Part shown: positions 1-8,464 of the stretch, in pieces
Numbering within the stretch: the stretch's first letter is position 1
Layout: each line of letters begins with the position of its first letter
Assembly (NCBI GenBank): GCA_030651065.1
Contig: JAUSCU010000043.1
Location: forward strand, 1 to 35,245
Origin: Candidatus Omnitrophota bacterium
GTDB taxonomy: Bacteria > Omnitrophota > Gorgyraeia > 1-14-0-20-64-10
Length of the DNA: 35,245 nt
Direction: 5' to 3'
Notes under the pieces: model-generated
Databases searched by the model: none
Told to the model about the DNA's origin: nothing
What the model saw: the letters and a program-made list of their open reading frames with translations, nothing else
Program-made: the position numbers and the translations under genes

Positions 1-1
1 A

Positions 2-373
2 TGGCTGTTCAACAAGCAGGCGATCCTGAAGCTGGCCGGTCTTAATGCCGGCTATGTTTCCCTGATCATCAGCGCGGCCGCCGGTTTCCTGGACCGGCCC
101 AACGAGGAGCTGGTCCAAATGGCGGTGGAAGACCTGCAAGCCTGCTTCCCGGGGGCCGGCCGGCTCACCCCCACCCGTTCCCAGGTTGTTCGGGAAAGGG
201 ATGCCACCGTTTCCCTGACGCCGGAGACGGAGAAACTCCGCCCCGGCCCCAAGACCCCGCTCGCCAACCTCTTCCTGGCCGGTGATTGGACCGCCACCGG
301 CCTGCCGGCCACCATCGAATCTGCCGTCCTCAGCGGGGAACGGGCCGCCCAACTTCTCCTGGATTGTAAGTAG
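2..373 (+). CDS. 3' end of FAD-dependent amine oxidase/desaturase, squalene-associated (HpnE-like), truncated by window start
   Basis: Open frame from base 2 (WLFNKQAILKLAGLNAGYVSLIISAAAGF...) to TAG 371-373; C-terminal 'NLFLAGDWTATGLPATIESAVLSGERAAQLLL' is typical of phytoene/squalene desaturase-type flavoproteins; next to a hopanoid operon. Confidence 0.75.
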   Translation, partial: WLFNKQAILKLAGLNAGYVSLIISAAAGFLDRPNEELVQMAVEDLQACFPGAGRLTPTRSQVVRERDATVSLTPETEKLRPGPKTPLANLFLAGDWTATGLPATIESAVLSGERAAQLLLDCK

Positions 374-424
374 AAATATAAATCTAACTATTTTAGTCCT
401 AAAATGTATAAAATCGGGTATACT
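368..424 (+). promoter_or_regulatory. Putative promoter/operator of giant gene 1
   Basis: AAGTAGAAA (368-376), perfect dyad ATTTTAG-TC-CTAAAAT (390-405), TATACT (419-424); layout parallels 22122-22175. Confidence 0.4.
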
Positions 425-447
425 TTTTGTGTTCAAACCGAAAAACC

Positions 448-3400
448 ATGAAGAGACTATTTTTCTCCCCTAACTTAGCCCTTTTTTTAATTCTGGCCCT
501 CCTTCTGCCGCCGCCATCGGCCATGTCCGTGTCCATGCCCGTTCGTCCTGAGCTGAGTCGAAGGACTCTACGCCCCTCCAATGCCGGCATGGAAGAATCC
601 AAAGTCCGCGGCCAGATTAAAGATGCGTTAGATCCCGCCGCCGGGGTGGAGGAGAGGGTCGTTGTGAACCTAAAGGGCCAACCCGTCCCTGTTCCCGGGA
701 TCGTCTTTTCTATAACGCGCCCCCTGGACAGCGGAAAATATCCCGTTGCGCTCTTCTTTCACGGATTGGGATCAGGACGGGAAAACGATCGGATCAAGGA
801 TTTAGCCCAAATGCTTTCGGCCACGAATCGATTCATCGTTGTCCGGCCTGATTTCAGAAATCATAAAGTTGCCTGGAAAGGCAGGCCCCCGGATCCCAAC
901 GAGAGTGAGGGAGACCTGGAGCAATTAACTCTCCAGGGTCAGCTGGACGATGTCGCAGCGGTCGTGCGGTATCTTCGTCAAAATGTGCCGCAGGCGGATT
1001 TGTCCAGGGTGGCCATGTACGGGGTCAGTCTAGGCGGTTGGACGGCCCGGCGTGTTGCCGCAGCGGTTTACCAGGGAGACCCGCGATTTCATGAATTGGG
1101 AGTGCAGGTGGTTGTGGACAATGCAGGAATTCTTCAAGTTGGAAACGAATACCTCAGACGGCGGGTACTTTCTTTGATTCAAGGCCCCGCGGAATGGTTG
1201 GATCGTAGAGGGGGATGGTGGTTTCAAGATGCAGAAGAATGGAGGGACTATGATCCTTTGCAAGACTTGGCTGCCTTACCTCAATCGGTTCAATACTTGT
1301 ATGTTTTCGGAGATCGGGATCCGCTTATTTTGTCCGAGGAAGATCAACGCACAAGATTTGAGGAAGTTCTTCGGGAGCGAGGTACCCCCGCTTGGGTGGT
1401 GAAGGATATGCAACACTCCATCCATTCTCTGCCTGAGCCCAAACGGAAAGAATTCTTGCGGGGGCTCTTGGATCCCATTCTGAAATTAAACCCCGCCGCC
1501 GGGCTGGAGGAGGACAGACTGTTCCAGACGGAAAAGATGAAGTCGCTCGGAATTACAGCCGCCGTGGAACAGGCGATCGGTGAGCGATCTTCCCAGCAGG
1601 ACAGTTATGCCCTGGTTCCCATCGGTGGGGAAAAGCCGGTAGCCGCGCTGGCGATGGTGGCCGACGGGAATGGGAAACAGGGAGGGGAGGTCAGCCGGCT
1701 GGCAATGGAGTGGATGTCCGAAAGGCTGAACCAAAACACTGATTTCCTGAAAGCCGTGCGGAGATACCGATCTTCTGTTCGCATGCTTCGCGGGTGGCGC
1801 GAAAAAGCTATCCAAGCTCAGATTCAATTCGAAATTCTCCAGTTGGACCAGGAAGTCGCGCGGCGTTTTCCGGGCGAAAGCGGCTCCACGCTGACCCTCC
1901 TCCTTCTCGTTGGAAACCGGGCGATCGTGGCCCATGTGGGAGATTCTAGGGCTTACTGGAGAGGGGAGAATAACCTGTTCAGACTGCTGACGCGCGATCA
2001 TACCGATGCCTGGCTGATCATCGATCGCCAGCTGAGGGACGCTCTTCCTTCCAAGGAGAGGCCTGGCATGCCCGCGTTTGGCGTTCCCGCGCCGCCGGTT
2101 GCCGATCAGCTTTTCGATAAGATGCATCGAGACCCCATTATCGCCCACATGGCCGCGAGACAATATCGATCTCTCGGCCATATCCGCCTGACCGAATCCC
2201 ATCGGCGGCAGATGGACAACATGAGGTATATTCCCGAGCCGGAAGTTTATTTCTCCAGCGTTATGCTGGAGAAAGGGCAGCGGTTGGCGCTGGTGAGCGA
2301 TGGGTTTTGGGCCAGGGTCTCCGCGCGAACGATAGCCCACCTTCTCCATTTCCATGATCTGGCGGATTTGCCCCACTGGATGATTCATGAAGCCGGGCCG
2401 AACCGAGGGGACAACCAGACCGTCCTCACGATCCAGTACGACCCGCCCACCGCCGGGCTGGAGGAGGAGATCATCGAGTTCACCAATACCCGAGGGGAGA
2501 AGATCGTCGCGGCGGTGATGAAACCTGCCGGCCAAGGGCTCTTTCCTGTGGCGATGGTGTTCCATGGCCTGACCGGCAACAAGGAAGAAGAGCACATCCG
2601 GAAACTGGCGGAGCGGATGACTCAGGCCGGCTACCTGACCCTCCGGCCGGATTTTCGAAATAACCGCCGGCTGGAGCAGGATCGGGTGGACCCGCGGTTT
2701 AACCAGAGCGATGGAGATCTGTCCGAATATTCTTTGGATGGAGTGCTGGAGGATGTGGCGACCCTCGTGGAAAAGATTCCATCTGTACTCCCTGAAGCCG
2801 ATCTTTCGAGGGTAGTGTTGGTGGGGCACAGCTACGGTGGGTGGACCGCCCGGCACGTGGCCGCGCTGAGTTTCCGGGGAGATAAGCGGTTTGCGCCGCT
2901 CAAAGTTCAAGCGGTGGCGGACCTTTCCGGCGCTATCCATCCGCGCGCGACTCTGTTGAGGACCCTGATGAATCTTCAGAAGGTGGATTTGAATAAAGCC
3001 AAAGAGATGCTGGATCAATGGCAACGGGACGGACGATTTGAACCCTTCGAAAACCAGCGGTACTGGCTCCGCGGTTGGGAACGATACGCGGCTACGGAAG
3101 ATCTGTCGGCGATTCCCCTCAACATCCCGTACCTTTATTTCGTTGGCGATCAGGATAGCCTTGTTCTGGCCCAAGGAGTTGAAGCGGAGTACGGCTCCGC
3201 GGTCTATGAAGGTGTCCCAATGGCCAAGCCCTCGGCGCATTTCCTGGAAGTCCTCAAGCTCAGGGGAATTCCGCCGGTCATTTGGCCGAATCTGAGACAT
3301 GCTTACGCCGGACCCAATCCCTTGCCAGCGAATGCTCCGCAGGATGTGTTGGAACAAACGATCTCCCGGATCCTTCAGGTGATTCCCTCCGCCTCTGCCG

Positions 3401-6400
3401 CCGGGGTGGAGGAGGACCTTTCCATCGGCTATTTCCAAACCAGCAGAGCGGCCATCGAGTTTCTAAGGAAGTACTATGGAATCCCGGAAGGGGAACACCT
3501 TGTCCAGTTGAGCGAGCATGTCTTCTTTAGTCCATTCGTGACCCCGGCAGAATTGCTCCTGACAGCGGTTGAGCGAGCAGCCCCACTAATGCAGGGAAAA
3601 GAAGTTCTGGAGATAGGGACCGCGCACGGGCATGCTGTTTCAGCCGCGGTGGTTTTGTCCGGGGCGGCGCGCGGAGTGGGGATCGACATCGATCAAGAAG
3701 CTGTCGCTTTGGGGCGAGAGTATCTTTCAAAGCTTGGTTTGACGGATAGGGTGGAACTTCTGGCCGGAGATATGTTTGCCCCGGTTGCAGGACGGCAGTT
3801 CGACTGGGTTATCTCCAATACCGCCAGCATTGAAATGGCCGAGAGATTCATCGCCTCCGTGGGGTCCTTTCTGCGGCCGGAGGGGGTGGCTCTCCTTCAG
3901 CCCTGGGACAACACTATTCGTGGTGAAGCGGCGTTCGCATCCGCCGATCTTTATCCGGAACGGTTTGTAAAAGCGGCGCGGAGGGCTGGGCTGGTTCTTC
4001 AGCCGGTATTGAAAGGGCCCGGCACTGTGAAAGTTTACGCGCTGGCCCGCCGCGTAGAACGTCTGGAAGAGGTCCGGAAGCTCTTTGCGGAAGGCGGCGA
4101 TTACGAACGTCAGCAGACGGATCCTCGGAACCATAATGATCAGGACTTCACCTATTTTGTACACATGACGGACGAGCTGGCCGCCGGTCTCTTCGGAGCG
4201 GAGGGAATTTTTCCCTCCATGCTAAAGGAGCCGCACCGGCAGGAACTTATTTCCACGTCGATTGTCCATAGAGATCCCGAGAACCAAGTGCTGGACACCT
4301 ATCGGAATCAGCGGATCGGCTACATCCTACGTGTTCCTCGGGGCAACATTGCCTGGGTGGCGCCGTTCGACTTCTTTTCAGACCGCAATCGTCAGTCTCT
4401 GCGGGCGATCCTGGGGGAGCGGGGAGAAAGAGGCCTCCTGCCGTTTAATGAATTGATCGAATCCAGCCAGCGGTATCAGACTGCCAATGAGGCTCTGGTG
4501 TTTGGAACCGGCGTGGATGGACGAAAGGTGGAAACCGTTGGAGTGATGGTTCTCCAAGATCCTTCCGGTACCGATGAAAGCGAAAAGAGCGGTCTGGTGT
4601 CAAAAGCCCGGGAATTGGGTCTGTCCATCGTGAAGATCCGTCCCAAACAAAGAACGAATCGATTTCTTGTCCCTTCGGGTTCGGAACAATTTATCAAACA
4701 GCTAGGTTTGCCGGCCCATCCGACACCGGAACAGCTGGAGTTGGCGCAAGCGCAGTTCGAAGCGTGGCAGAACAGGCAGAGCGAGGCATTGGCGCTGGAA
4801 AGGGAAAGCTATATCCCCAGGGTTCTTCGTTCGCAGCCCGCCGCCGGGGTGGAGGAAATCGGGTGGCCGGGCGTTCCGTCAGGAGAGGCATCAGCCGGTT
4901 TGCAAGAACCATCCAAATGGGACCGAACAGATGAGGAAATTGCGCAGGCTCTTCAAGAACACCCAGGCGGAGAGTTTGTACTCGATTGGTTGGTTCAGCG
5001 AACAGGTAAAAGTCTCGGTACGCTCAGAAATCACAACTGGAGGTCTTTGGTTGAGAAAGAAAATATCAGGCGGGTTGTCGTCGAGCTCAAATTAATAGAA
5101 CCTGAAGAGCGCAATACAGATGCGGAAGGCTCTATCGACAAAGCCCTGCGCGAGCATCCGGGAGGATATCTCACCATGGAACAGCTGGCGGATCTTGCAT
5201 CTGTTGGGATTGCCAGCTTAGTCAAATACGATTGGCGCGCTCGAGTTGACCAGCAAAATCTTGTCCGTTCCGCCAATACTCCTCAAGGTAAACCCATTCT
5301 TCTTCTGGTTCTTGGGCAGAAACTGTCGAGCATCGACCGAAGTGAGAAACCGCCTTGGGAACCCCACACGGGTCGCTTGCGGGGTCTGGAGGATTTTCCT
5401 CTGGAGCTCCAGGGAGCGCTTTCAAAGGCTTCAGGTTTTGCGCAGAGGGTGCTGGTGCTTGCGGAGTTTTTAAGATGGGATGACGCCACGCTTGGCCTCA
5501 GGGCAGGAATGTCAAAACGGCCCAATGCCTGGAGAAATCTACAAATAGAAACCCCTCTTCCTGAGGCCGTTCGAGCTTTCAGTGCGGCCGTTAATGCGGA
5601 CCCGGTTTTTCTGCTGACCGGCCAATCGGAGCTGTCGGCGCTTCAATCCCGTTTCCCAGCTCAACGGCTTGAATTGCTTGCTACCGCGCAAGGACTCACT
5701 CAGGAAGAGTTGGCATCTCAAGCGGGTATCAGTCAAAGCGCTGTGTATCTTCTGTTTTCGCGTGCAGGGACGTTGGATCGCCAGAGCCTTTTTACGTTTT
5801 CATACATTTTGGAGCGGGAGCCTGCCACCATTGAAACCGGTTTTCCAATCCCGAAGAAGGAATTGCTTTTCGATCCGGCCGGGGAAACCGGCTTCAGCAG
5901 AACCATGTTTGTCGGGGTGTCCAAACCGAAATACGGTCCTCGAGCAGAGGCGCTGCAGGATGCGATTGTCCAGGCCTGGAGAGAGGCCAACAGGCAGGGA
6001 GAAAATTACCCCGTAGAGGTATGGGAGAGCGAAATCGCGCCAGATCCCGATTACGGATATCCCGGACTGGCCGCCCGTCTTATGTCTGCGAATGCGGGAA
6101 CTCTCGAGCAGGGTGTCTATTATGGGTTGATTACTCCCGGCGTGGCCGATAAGCTGCGTCAACGACAAGAACTCAATCTCGAGGAAGTCTCGGAATTGGC
6201 TGCAAGCTTGGCTGCCGCCTATCTGGAATTGACGGAACTGCTTGAGGCCGTTCCGAGTCTTAAGCCACCGAAAGGTTATCCGAATACCCAATCGGCGAAA
6301 CAGCGCATACGGCATCCGTGGGATCTCATTGCTCGATTTATGACTCAGGAACGGATGTTGCTGATCTTGAACAAGATCCCATCGGCCCACAACATTCTCA

Positions 6401-7455
6401 AAACCTCCATTCTGGATTCCTCCAACCCGGAGGGCAGACTTAAAAAGAAAGAAAGCGCGATTGCCCATTTATCGCGAGAATTTCCCGGCCTTTCACGGAG
6501 GCTCATCAGCCGTTATGTTTGGATGTACGCGAATCCTGAGGAAATGCTCCCGAAAGCCGTTGAACTTCATACGCGCCTGGAGAATTGGGGGAAACGCGGT
6601 TGGATTCGATCTCGTCATTGGAAAGACGATCGGATCGAGAGTCCGGAAGCATTTGCGAGCCGAATTGTTGGAAACTCGGTCATCTCGGCGGAGAGGGTTC
6701 TTGCTCAGGCAGGGGTAAGGGATGCGGTGCTCCGCTCGAGTCTGGAACAGGCCCCATTTGAACCTCTGCGTGAAGCTGCACTTCGGATCCCCGGACTCCA
6801 GACTGATTTGGAGGCGCGGGATTTGGTTAATCGGGTTGCCGGGTGGCGTCAAGCGCTGGATCCGGGATTTTTTTCCGATGCGCCGAATCCGGAAGGCAGC
6901 GCGGCGAATATTCTTTTTGCTTATGCGAATCCGTTTCTTACCTCTGTTCAAGCGGCCCTCGCAGATCTCCAGCGAGAATTTCCGAGAGATCCGAATGAAT
7001 TGGATGCCTTTGCTCGCCGGATTGCCGAGAAAACCATGACCGGTTTGGAGGAATCGGCAGCGGCAACGATGGTTCGCCTGGCGCAGGCGGTTCCCATACG
7101 GTCCATGTTGGCGATTCAGGCCTCCGTCTTGGAAACTCGCGGGGGACTGGAGGAGCTTCTAGAGGCCATTCCCCAAGAAGGGAATCTCTCCTGGGTTATT
7201 CTGCAAGGTAACGATCCTTCGGATTGGACGGCGACGCTGATGAGTCAGGAAGCCGACTCTGTGGTGTTTGTGGGAGATCTCTCCTTGGGTGCGGCCGTTG
7301 GGCAGATGTTGCCCGAGAGCATGACGATAACGGTGCTGGATCCGGGAGCCGCGCTTCAGCGGATCTTTTTGGCGTTGGGAATCCAGCCAGAGATGGTCAG
7401 CACCATCGATTGGGTTGGGTTGGAAGAACAGCGCCAGCCACTTCAGTCTGCCTAA
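448..7455 (+). CDS. Giant exported mosaic protein 1: signal peptide, alpha/beta hydrolase, PP2C-type phosphatase, second alpha/beta hydrolase, SAM methyltransferase, unknown domain, two HPGG/YRSLV repeats, XRE-like HTH, unknown C-terminus
   Basis: Single long ORF; internal ATG 448 gives MKRLFFSPNLALFLILALLLPPPSAMS; YGVSLGGWTA and VGHSYGGWTA nucleophile elbows; QDS/VADGNGKQGG/VGDSRAYW/TRDH/VSDGFW/DNQTVL PP2C motifs; VLEIGTAHGHAVSAAVV...GVGIDI SAM motif; GLTQEELASQAGISQSAVYLL HTH. Confidence 0.85.
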   Translation: MKRLFFSPNLALFLILALLLPPPSAMSVSMPVRPELSRRTLRPSNAGMEESKVRGQIKDALDPAAGVEERVVVNLKGQPVPVPGIVFSITRPLDSGKYPVALFFHGLGSGRENDRIKDLAQMLSATNRFIVVRPDFRNHKVAWKGRPPDPNESEGDLEQLTLQGQLDDVAAVVRYLRQNVPQADLSRVAMYGVSLGGWTARRVAAAVYQGDPRFHELGVQVVVDNAGILQVGNEYLRRRVLSLIQGPAEWLDRRGGWWFQDAEEWRDYDPLQDLAALPQSVQYLYVFGDRDPLILSEEDQRTRFEEVLRERGTPAWVVKDMQHSIHSLPEPKRKEFLRGLLDPILKLNPAAGLEEDRLFQTEKMKSLGITAAVEQAIGERSSQQDSYALVPIGGEKPVAALAMVADGNGKQGGEVSRLAMEWMSERLNQNTDFLKAVRRYRSSVRMLRGWREKAIQAQIQFEILQLDQEVARRFPGESGSTLTLLLLVGNRAIVAHVGDSRAYWRGENNLFRLLTRDHTDAWLIIDRQLRDALPSKERPGMPAFGVPAPPVADQLFDKMHRDPIIAHMAARQYRSLGHIRLTESHRRQMDNMRYIPEPEVYFSSVMLEKGQRLALVSDGFWARVSARTIAHLLHFHDLADLPHWMIHEAGPNRGDNQTVLTIQYDPPTAGLEEEIIEFTNTRGEKIVAAVMKPAGQGLFPVAMVFHGLTGNKEEEHIRKLAERMTQAGYLTLRPDFRNNRRLEQDRVDPRFNQSDGDLSEYSLDGVLEDVATLVEKIPSVLPEADLSRVVLVGHSYGGWTARHVAALSFRGDKRFAPLKVQAVADLSGAIHPRATLLRTLMNLQKVDLNKAKEMLDQWQRDGRFEPFENQRYWLRGWERYAATEDLSAIPLNIPYLYFVGDQDSLVLAQGVEAEYGSAVYEGVPMAKPSAHFLEVLKLRGIPPVIWPNLRHAYAGPNPLPANAPQDVLEQTISRILQVIPSASAAGVEEDLSIGYFQTSRAAIEFLRKYYGIPEGEHLVQLSEHVFFSPFVTPAELLLTAVERAAPLMQGKEVLEIGTAHGHAVSAAVVLSGAARGVGIDIDQEAVALGREYLSKLGLTDRVELLAGDMFAPVAGRQFDWVISNTASIEMAERFIASVGSFLRPEGVALLQPWDNTIRGEAAFASADLYPERFVKAARRAGLVLQPVLKGPGTVKVYALARRVERLEEVRKLFAEGGDYERQQTDPRNHNDQDFTYFVHMTDELAAGLFGAEGIFPSMLKEPHRQELISTSIVHRDPENQVLDTYRNQRIGYILRVPRGNIAWVAPFDFFSDRNRQSLRAILGERGERGLLPFNELIESSQRYQTANEALVFGTGVDGRKVETVGVMVLQDPSGTDESEKSGLVSKARELGLSIVKIRPKQRTNRFLVPSGSEQFIKQLGLPAHPTPEQLELAQAQFEAWQNRQSEALALERESYIPRVLRSQPAAGVEEIGWPGVPSGEASAGLQEPSKWDRTDEEIAQALQEHPGGEFVLDWLVQRTGKSLGTLRNHNWRSLVEKENIRRVVVELKLIEPEERNTDAEGSIDKALREHPGGYLTMEQLADLASVGIASLVKYDWRARVDQQNLVRSANTPQGKPILLLVLGQKLSSIDRSEKPPWEPHTGRLRGLEDFPLELQGALSKASGFAQRVLVLAEFLRWDDATLGLRAGMSKRPNAWRNLQIETPLPEAVRAFSAAVNADPVFLLTGQSELSALQSRFPAQRLELLATAQGLTQEELASQAGISQSAVYLLFSRAGTLDRQSLFTFSYILEREPATIETGFPIPKKELLFDPAGETGFSRTMFVGVSKPKYGPRAEALQDAIVQAWREANRQGENYPVEVWESEIAPDPDYGYPGLAARLMSANAGTLEQGVYYGLITPGVADKLRQRQELNLEEVSELAASLAAAYLELTELLEAVPSLKPPKGYPNTQSAKQRIRHPWDLIARFMTQERMLLILNKIPSAHNILKTSILDSSNPEGRLKKKESAIAHLSREFPGLSRRLISRYVWMYANPEEMLPKAVELHTRLENWGKRGWIRSRHWKDDRIESPEAFASRIVGNSVISAERVLAQAGVRDAVLRSSLEQAPFEPLREAALRIPGLQTDLEARDLVNRVAGWRQALDPGFFSDAPNPEGSAANILFAYANPFLTSVQAALADLQREFPRDPNELDAFARRIAEKTMTGLEESAAATMVRLAQAVPIRSMLAIQASVLETRGGLEELLEAIPQEGNLSWVILQGNDPSDWTATLMSQEADSVVFVGDLSLGAAVGQMLPESMTITVLDPGAALQRIFLALGIQPEMVSTIDWVGLEEQRQPLQSA
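580..4908 (+). repeat. Dispersed in-frame interdomain motif [P/S]-A-A-G-[L/V]-E-E in giant protein 1
   Basis: CCCGCCGCCGGG[G/C]TGGAGGAG or close variants at 634-654, 1492-1512, 2446-2466, 3394-3414, 4837-4857; degenerate copies near 580 (NAGMEES) and 4888 (SAGLQE). Confidence 0.85.
4930..5290 (+). repeat. Two HPGG/YRSLV-type repeat units within giant protein 1
   Basis: EEIAQALQEHPGG...NHNWRSLVEKENIRR and GSIDKALREHPGG...KYDWRARVDQQNLVR; HPGG His codons at 4960 and 5155, a 195-nt period. Confidence 0.8.
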
Positions 7456-7494
7456 CACCCGCTTCGGGAGTTGTACACCCGCCTCGGAAGTTCT
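7455..7494 (+). repeat. Two imperfect tandem 20-bp repeats upstream of the hopanoid operon promoter
   Basis: acacccgcttcgggagttgt / acacccgcctcggaagttct (17 of 20 identical). Confidence 0.7.
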
Positions 7495-7522
7495 TGCCTA
7501 GCCATCGGTAGGCGAGTAAAAT
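7494..7522 (+). promoter_or_regulatory. Candidate sigma70-type promoter for the isoprenoid/hopanoid operon
   Basis: TTGCCT (7494-7499), 17-nt spacer, TAAAAT (7517-7522); ATG at 7534; GCCTA...TAGGC dyad in the spacer. Confidence 0.45.
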
Positions 7523-7533
7523 AGTCAATCTCC

Positions 7534-8355
7534 ATGAACCTTAATACCTACCTGAAACAGCGTCAAACCCTGGTGAACCGTGCCCTGGAGCGGTACCTTC
7601 CGCCCCCTTATTTCGCGCCGGGCCGACTCCATGAGGCCATGCGGTACAGCGTGTTAGGAGAAGGGAAGCGGATCCGGCCGGTGCTGGCTCTGGCCGCCTG
7701 CGAGGCGGCTGGAGGCAAGGCCTCCGACGCTCTGCACGCCGCCTGCGCGCTGGAACTGATCCATGCCTACTCCCTGGTCCATGACGACTTGCCGGCGATG
7801 GATGACGACGATTTCCGGCGCGGAAAACTCTCCTGCCACAAGAAGTTCGGCGAGGCGCTCGGGATCTTGACCGGGGACGCGCTGCTGACTTACGCTTTTG
7901 ACCTGCTGACCCGCGCGAACCACGGCGCTTCGGTCCACCTGCGGGTGATCCGGGAGGTGGCGGAGGCCATCGGCACCGAGGGGATGGTGGGCGGGCAGGT
8001 GGCCGACATCACGATCCCCAGAGCCAAACTGGACGCCCGGGCGATGGAGTTCATCAATACCCGAAAGACCGGGGCGCTTATCTCGGGTTCAGTCCGGGTG
8101 GGGGCGCTGCTCGGCCGGGCCACACCCACGGTTTATTCGGCCCTGCGCCGCTACGGAGACCGGGTGGGGCTGGTCTTCCAGTTGGTGGACGATCTTTTGG
8201 ACAAGGACGGCGCGGTGCGCCTGCACGGCAAGGAAAAGGTGTGGCAGCGGGCCGAGCGTCTGACCCAGGAGGCGGTGGCCGCCGTCCGCCCTCTGGGCGT
8301 TCGAGCCGAGCCGCTGCGTGAATTGGCCCGTTTCATCCTAACCCGGTCTTCCTAA
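7534..8355 (+). CDS. ispA: Polyprenyl synthetase (farnesyl/geranylgeranyl diphosphate synthase type)
   Basis: GEGKRIRPVL, HDDLPAMDDDDFRRG (first Asp-rich motif), FQLVDDLLD (second). Confidence 0.9.
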   Translation: MNLNTYLKQRQTLVNRALERYLPPPYFAPGRLHEAMRYSVLGEGKRIRPVLALAACEAAGGKASDALHAACALELIHAYSLVHDDLPAMDDDDFRRGKLSCHKKFGEALGILTGDALLTYAFDLLTRANHGASVHLRVIREVAEAIGTEGMVGGQVADITIPRAKLDARAMEFINTRKTGALISGSVRVGALLGRATPTVYSALRRYGDRVGLVFQLVDDLLDKDGAVRLHGKEKVWQRAERLTQEAVAAVRPLGVRAEPLRELARFILTRSS

Positions 8356-8361
8356 AATATG

Positions 8362-8464
8362 ACCCCACCACCTCTTGGATACACGACTGTTGCAAAGCAA
8401 CAGTTGCTTCTGCGAAGCATGAGTCCAAGCTTTGCTTGGACTCGTATTCAAGAGGTGGTGGGGT
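8362..8464. other. Near-perfect cloverleaf (four-way junction) palindromic element overlapping the dxs start
   Basis: Outer stem 8362-8382/8444-8464 (21 pairs, one G-T/G-U); hairpins 8386-8404 (8 bp, loop AAA), 8405-8419 (6 bp, loop TGC), 8421-8443 (10 bp, loop TTT); 90 of 103 nt paired. Confidence 0.9.

Noticed and set aside
1486-3438. 650-aa ORF on the - strand opposite giant gene 1
   Set aside because: Lies fully antisense to recognisable PP2C and hydrolase domains; translation is low-complexity basic sequence without any family motif; typical shadow ORF in GC-rich DNA
448-7455. NRPS/PKS or adhesin explanation for the giant ORFs
   Set aside because: No A/KS/ACP signatures and no cadherin/Ig/hemagglutinin-type repeats; domains are hydrolase, PP2C, methyltransferase and HTH-like
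8362-8464. tRNA gene or tmRNA-like reading of the cloverleaf
   Set aside because: Arm lengths (21/8/6/10 bp) and 3-nt loops do not fit tRNA geometry; no D/T-loop consensus, anticodon loop or CCA context
8362-8464. Simple intrinsic terminator for ispA
   Set aside because: Very stable stem but no downstream U-run; it is followed immediately by the dxs coding sequence
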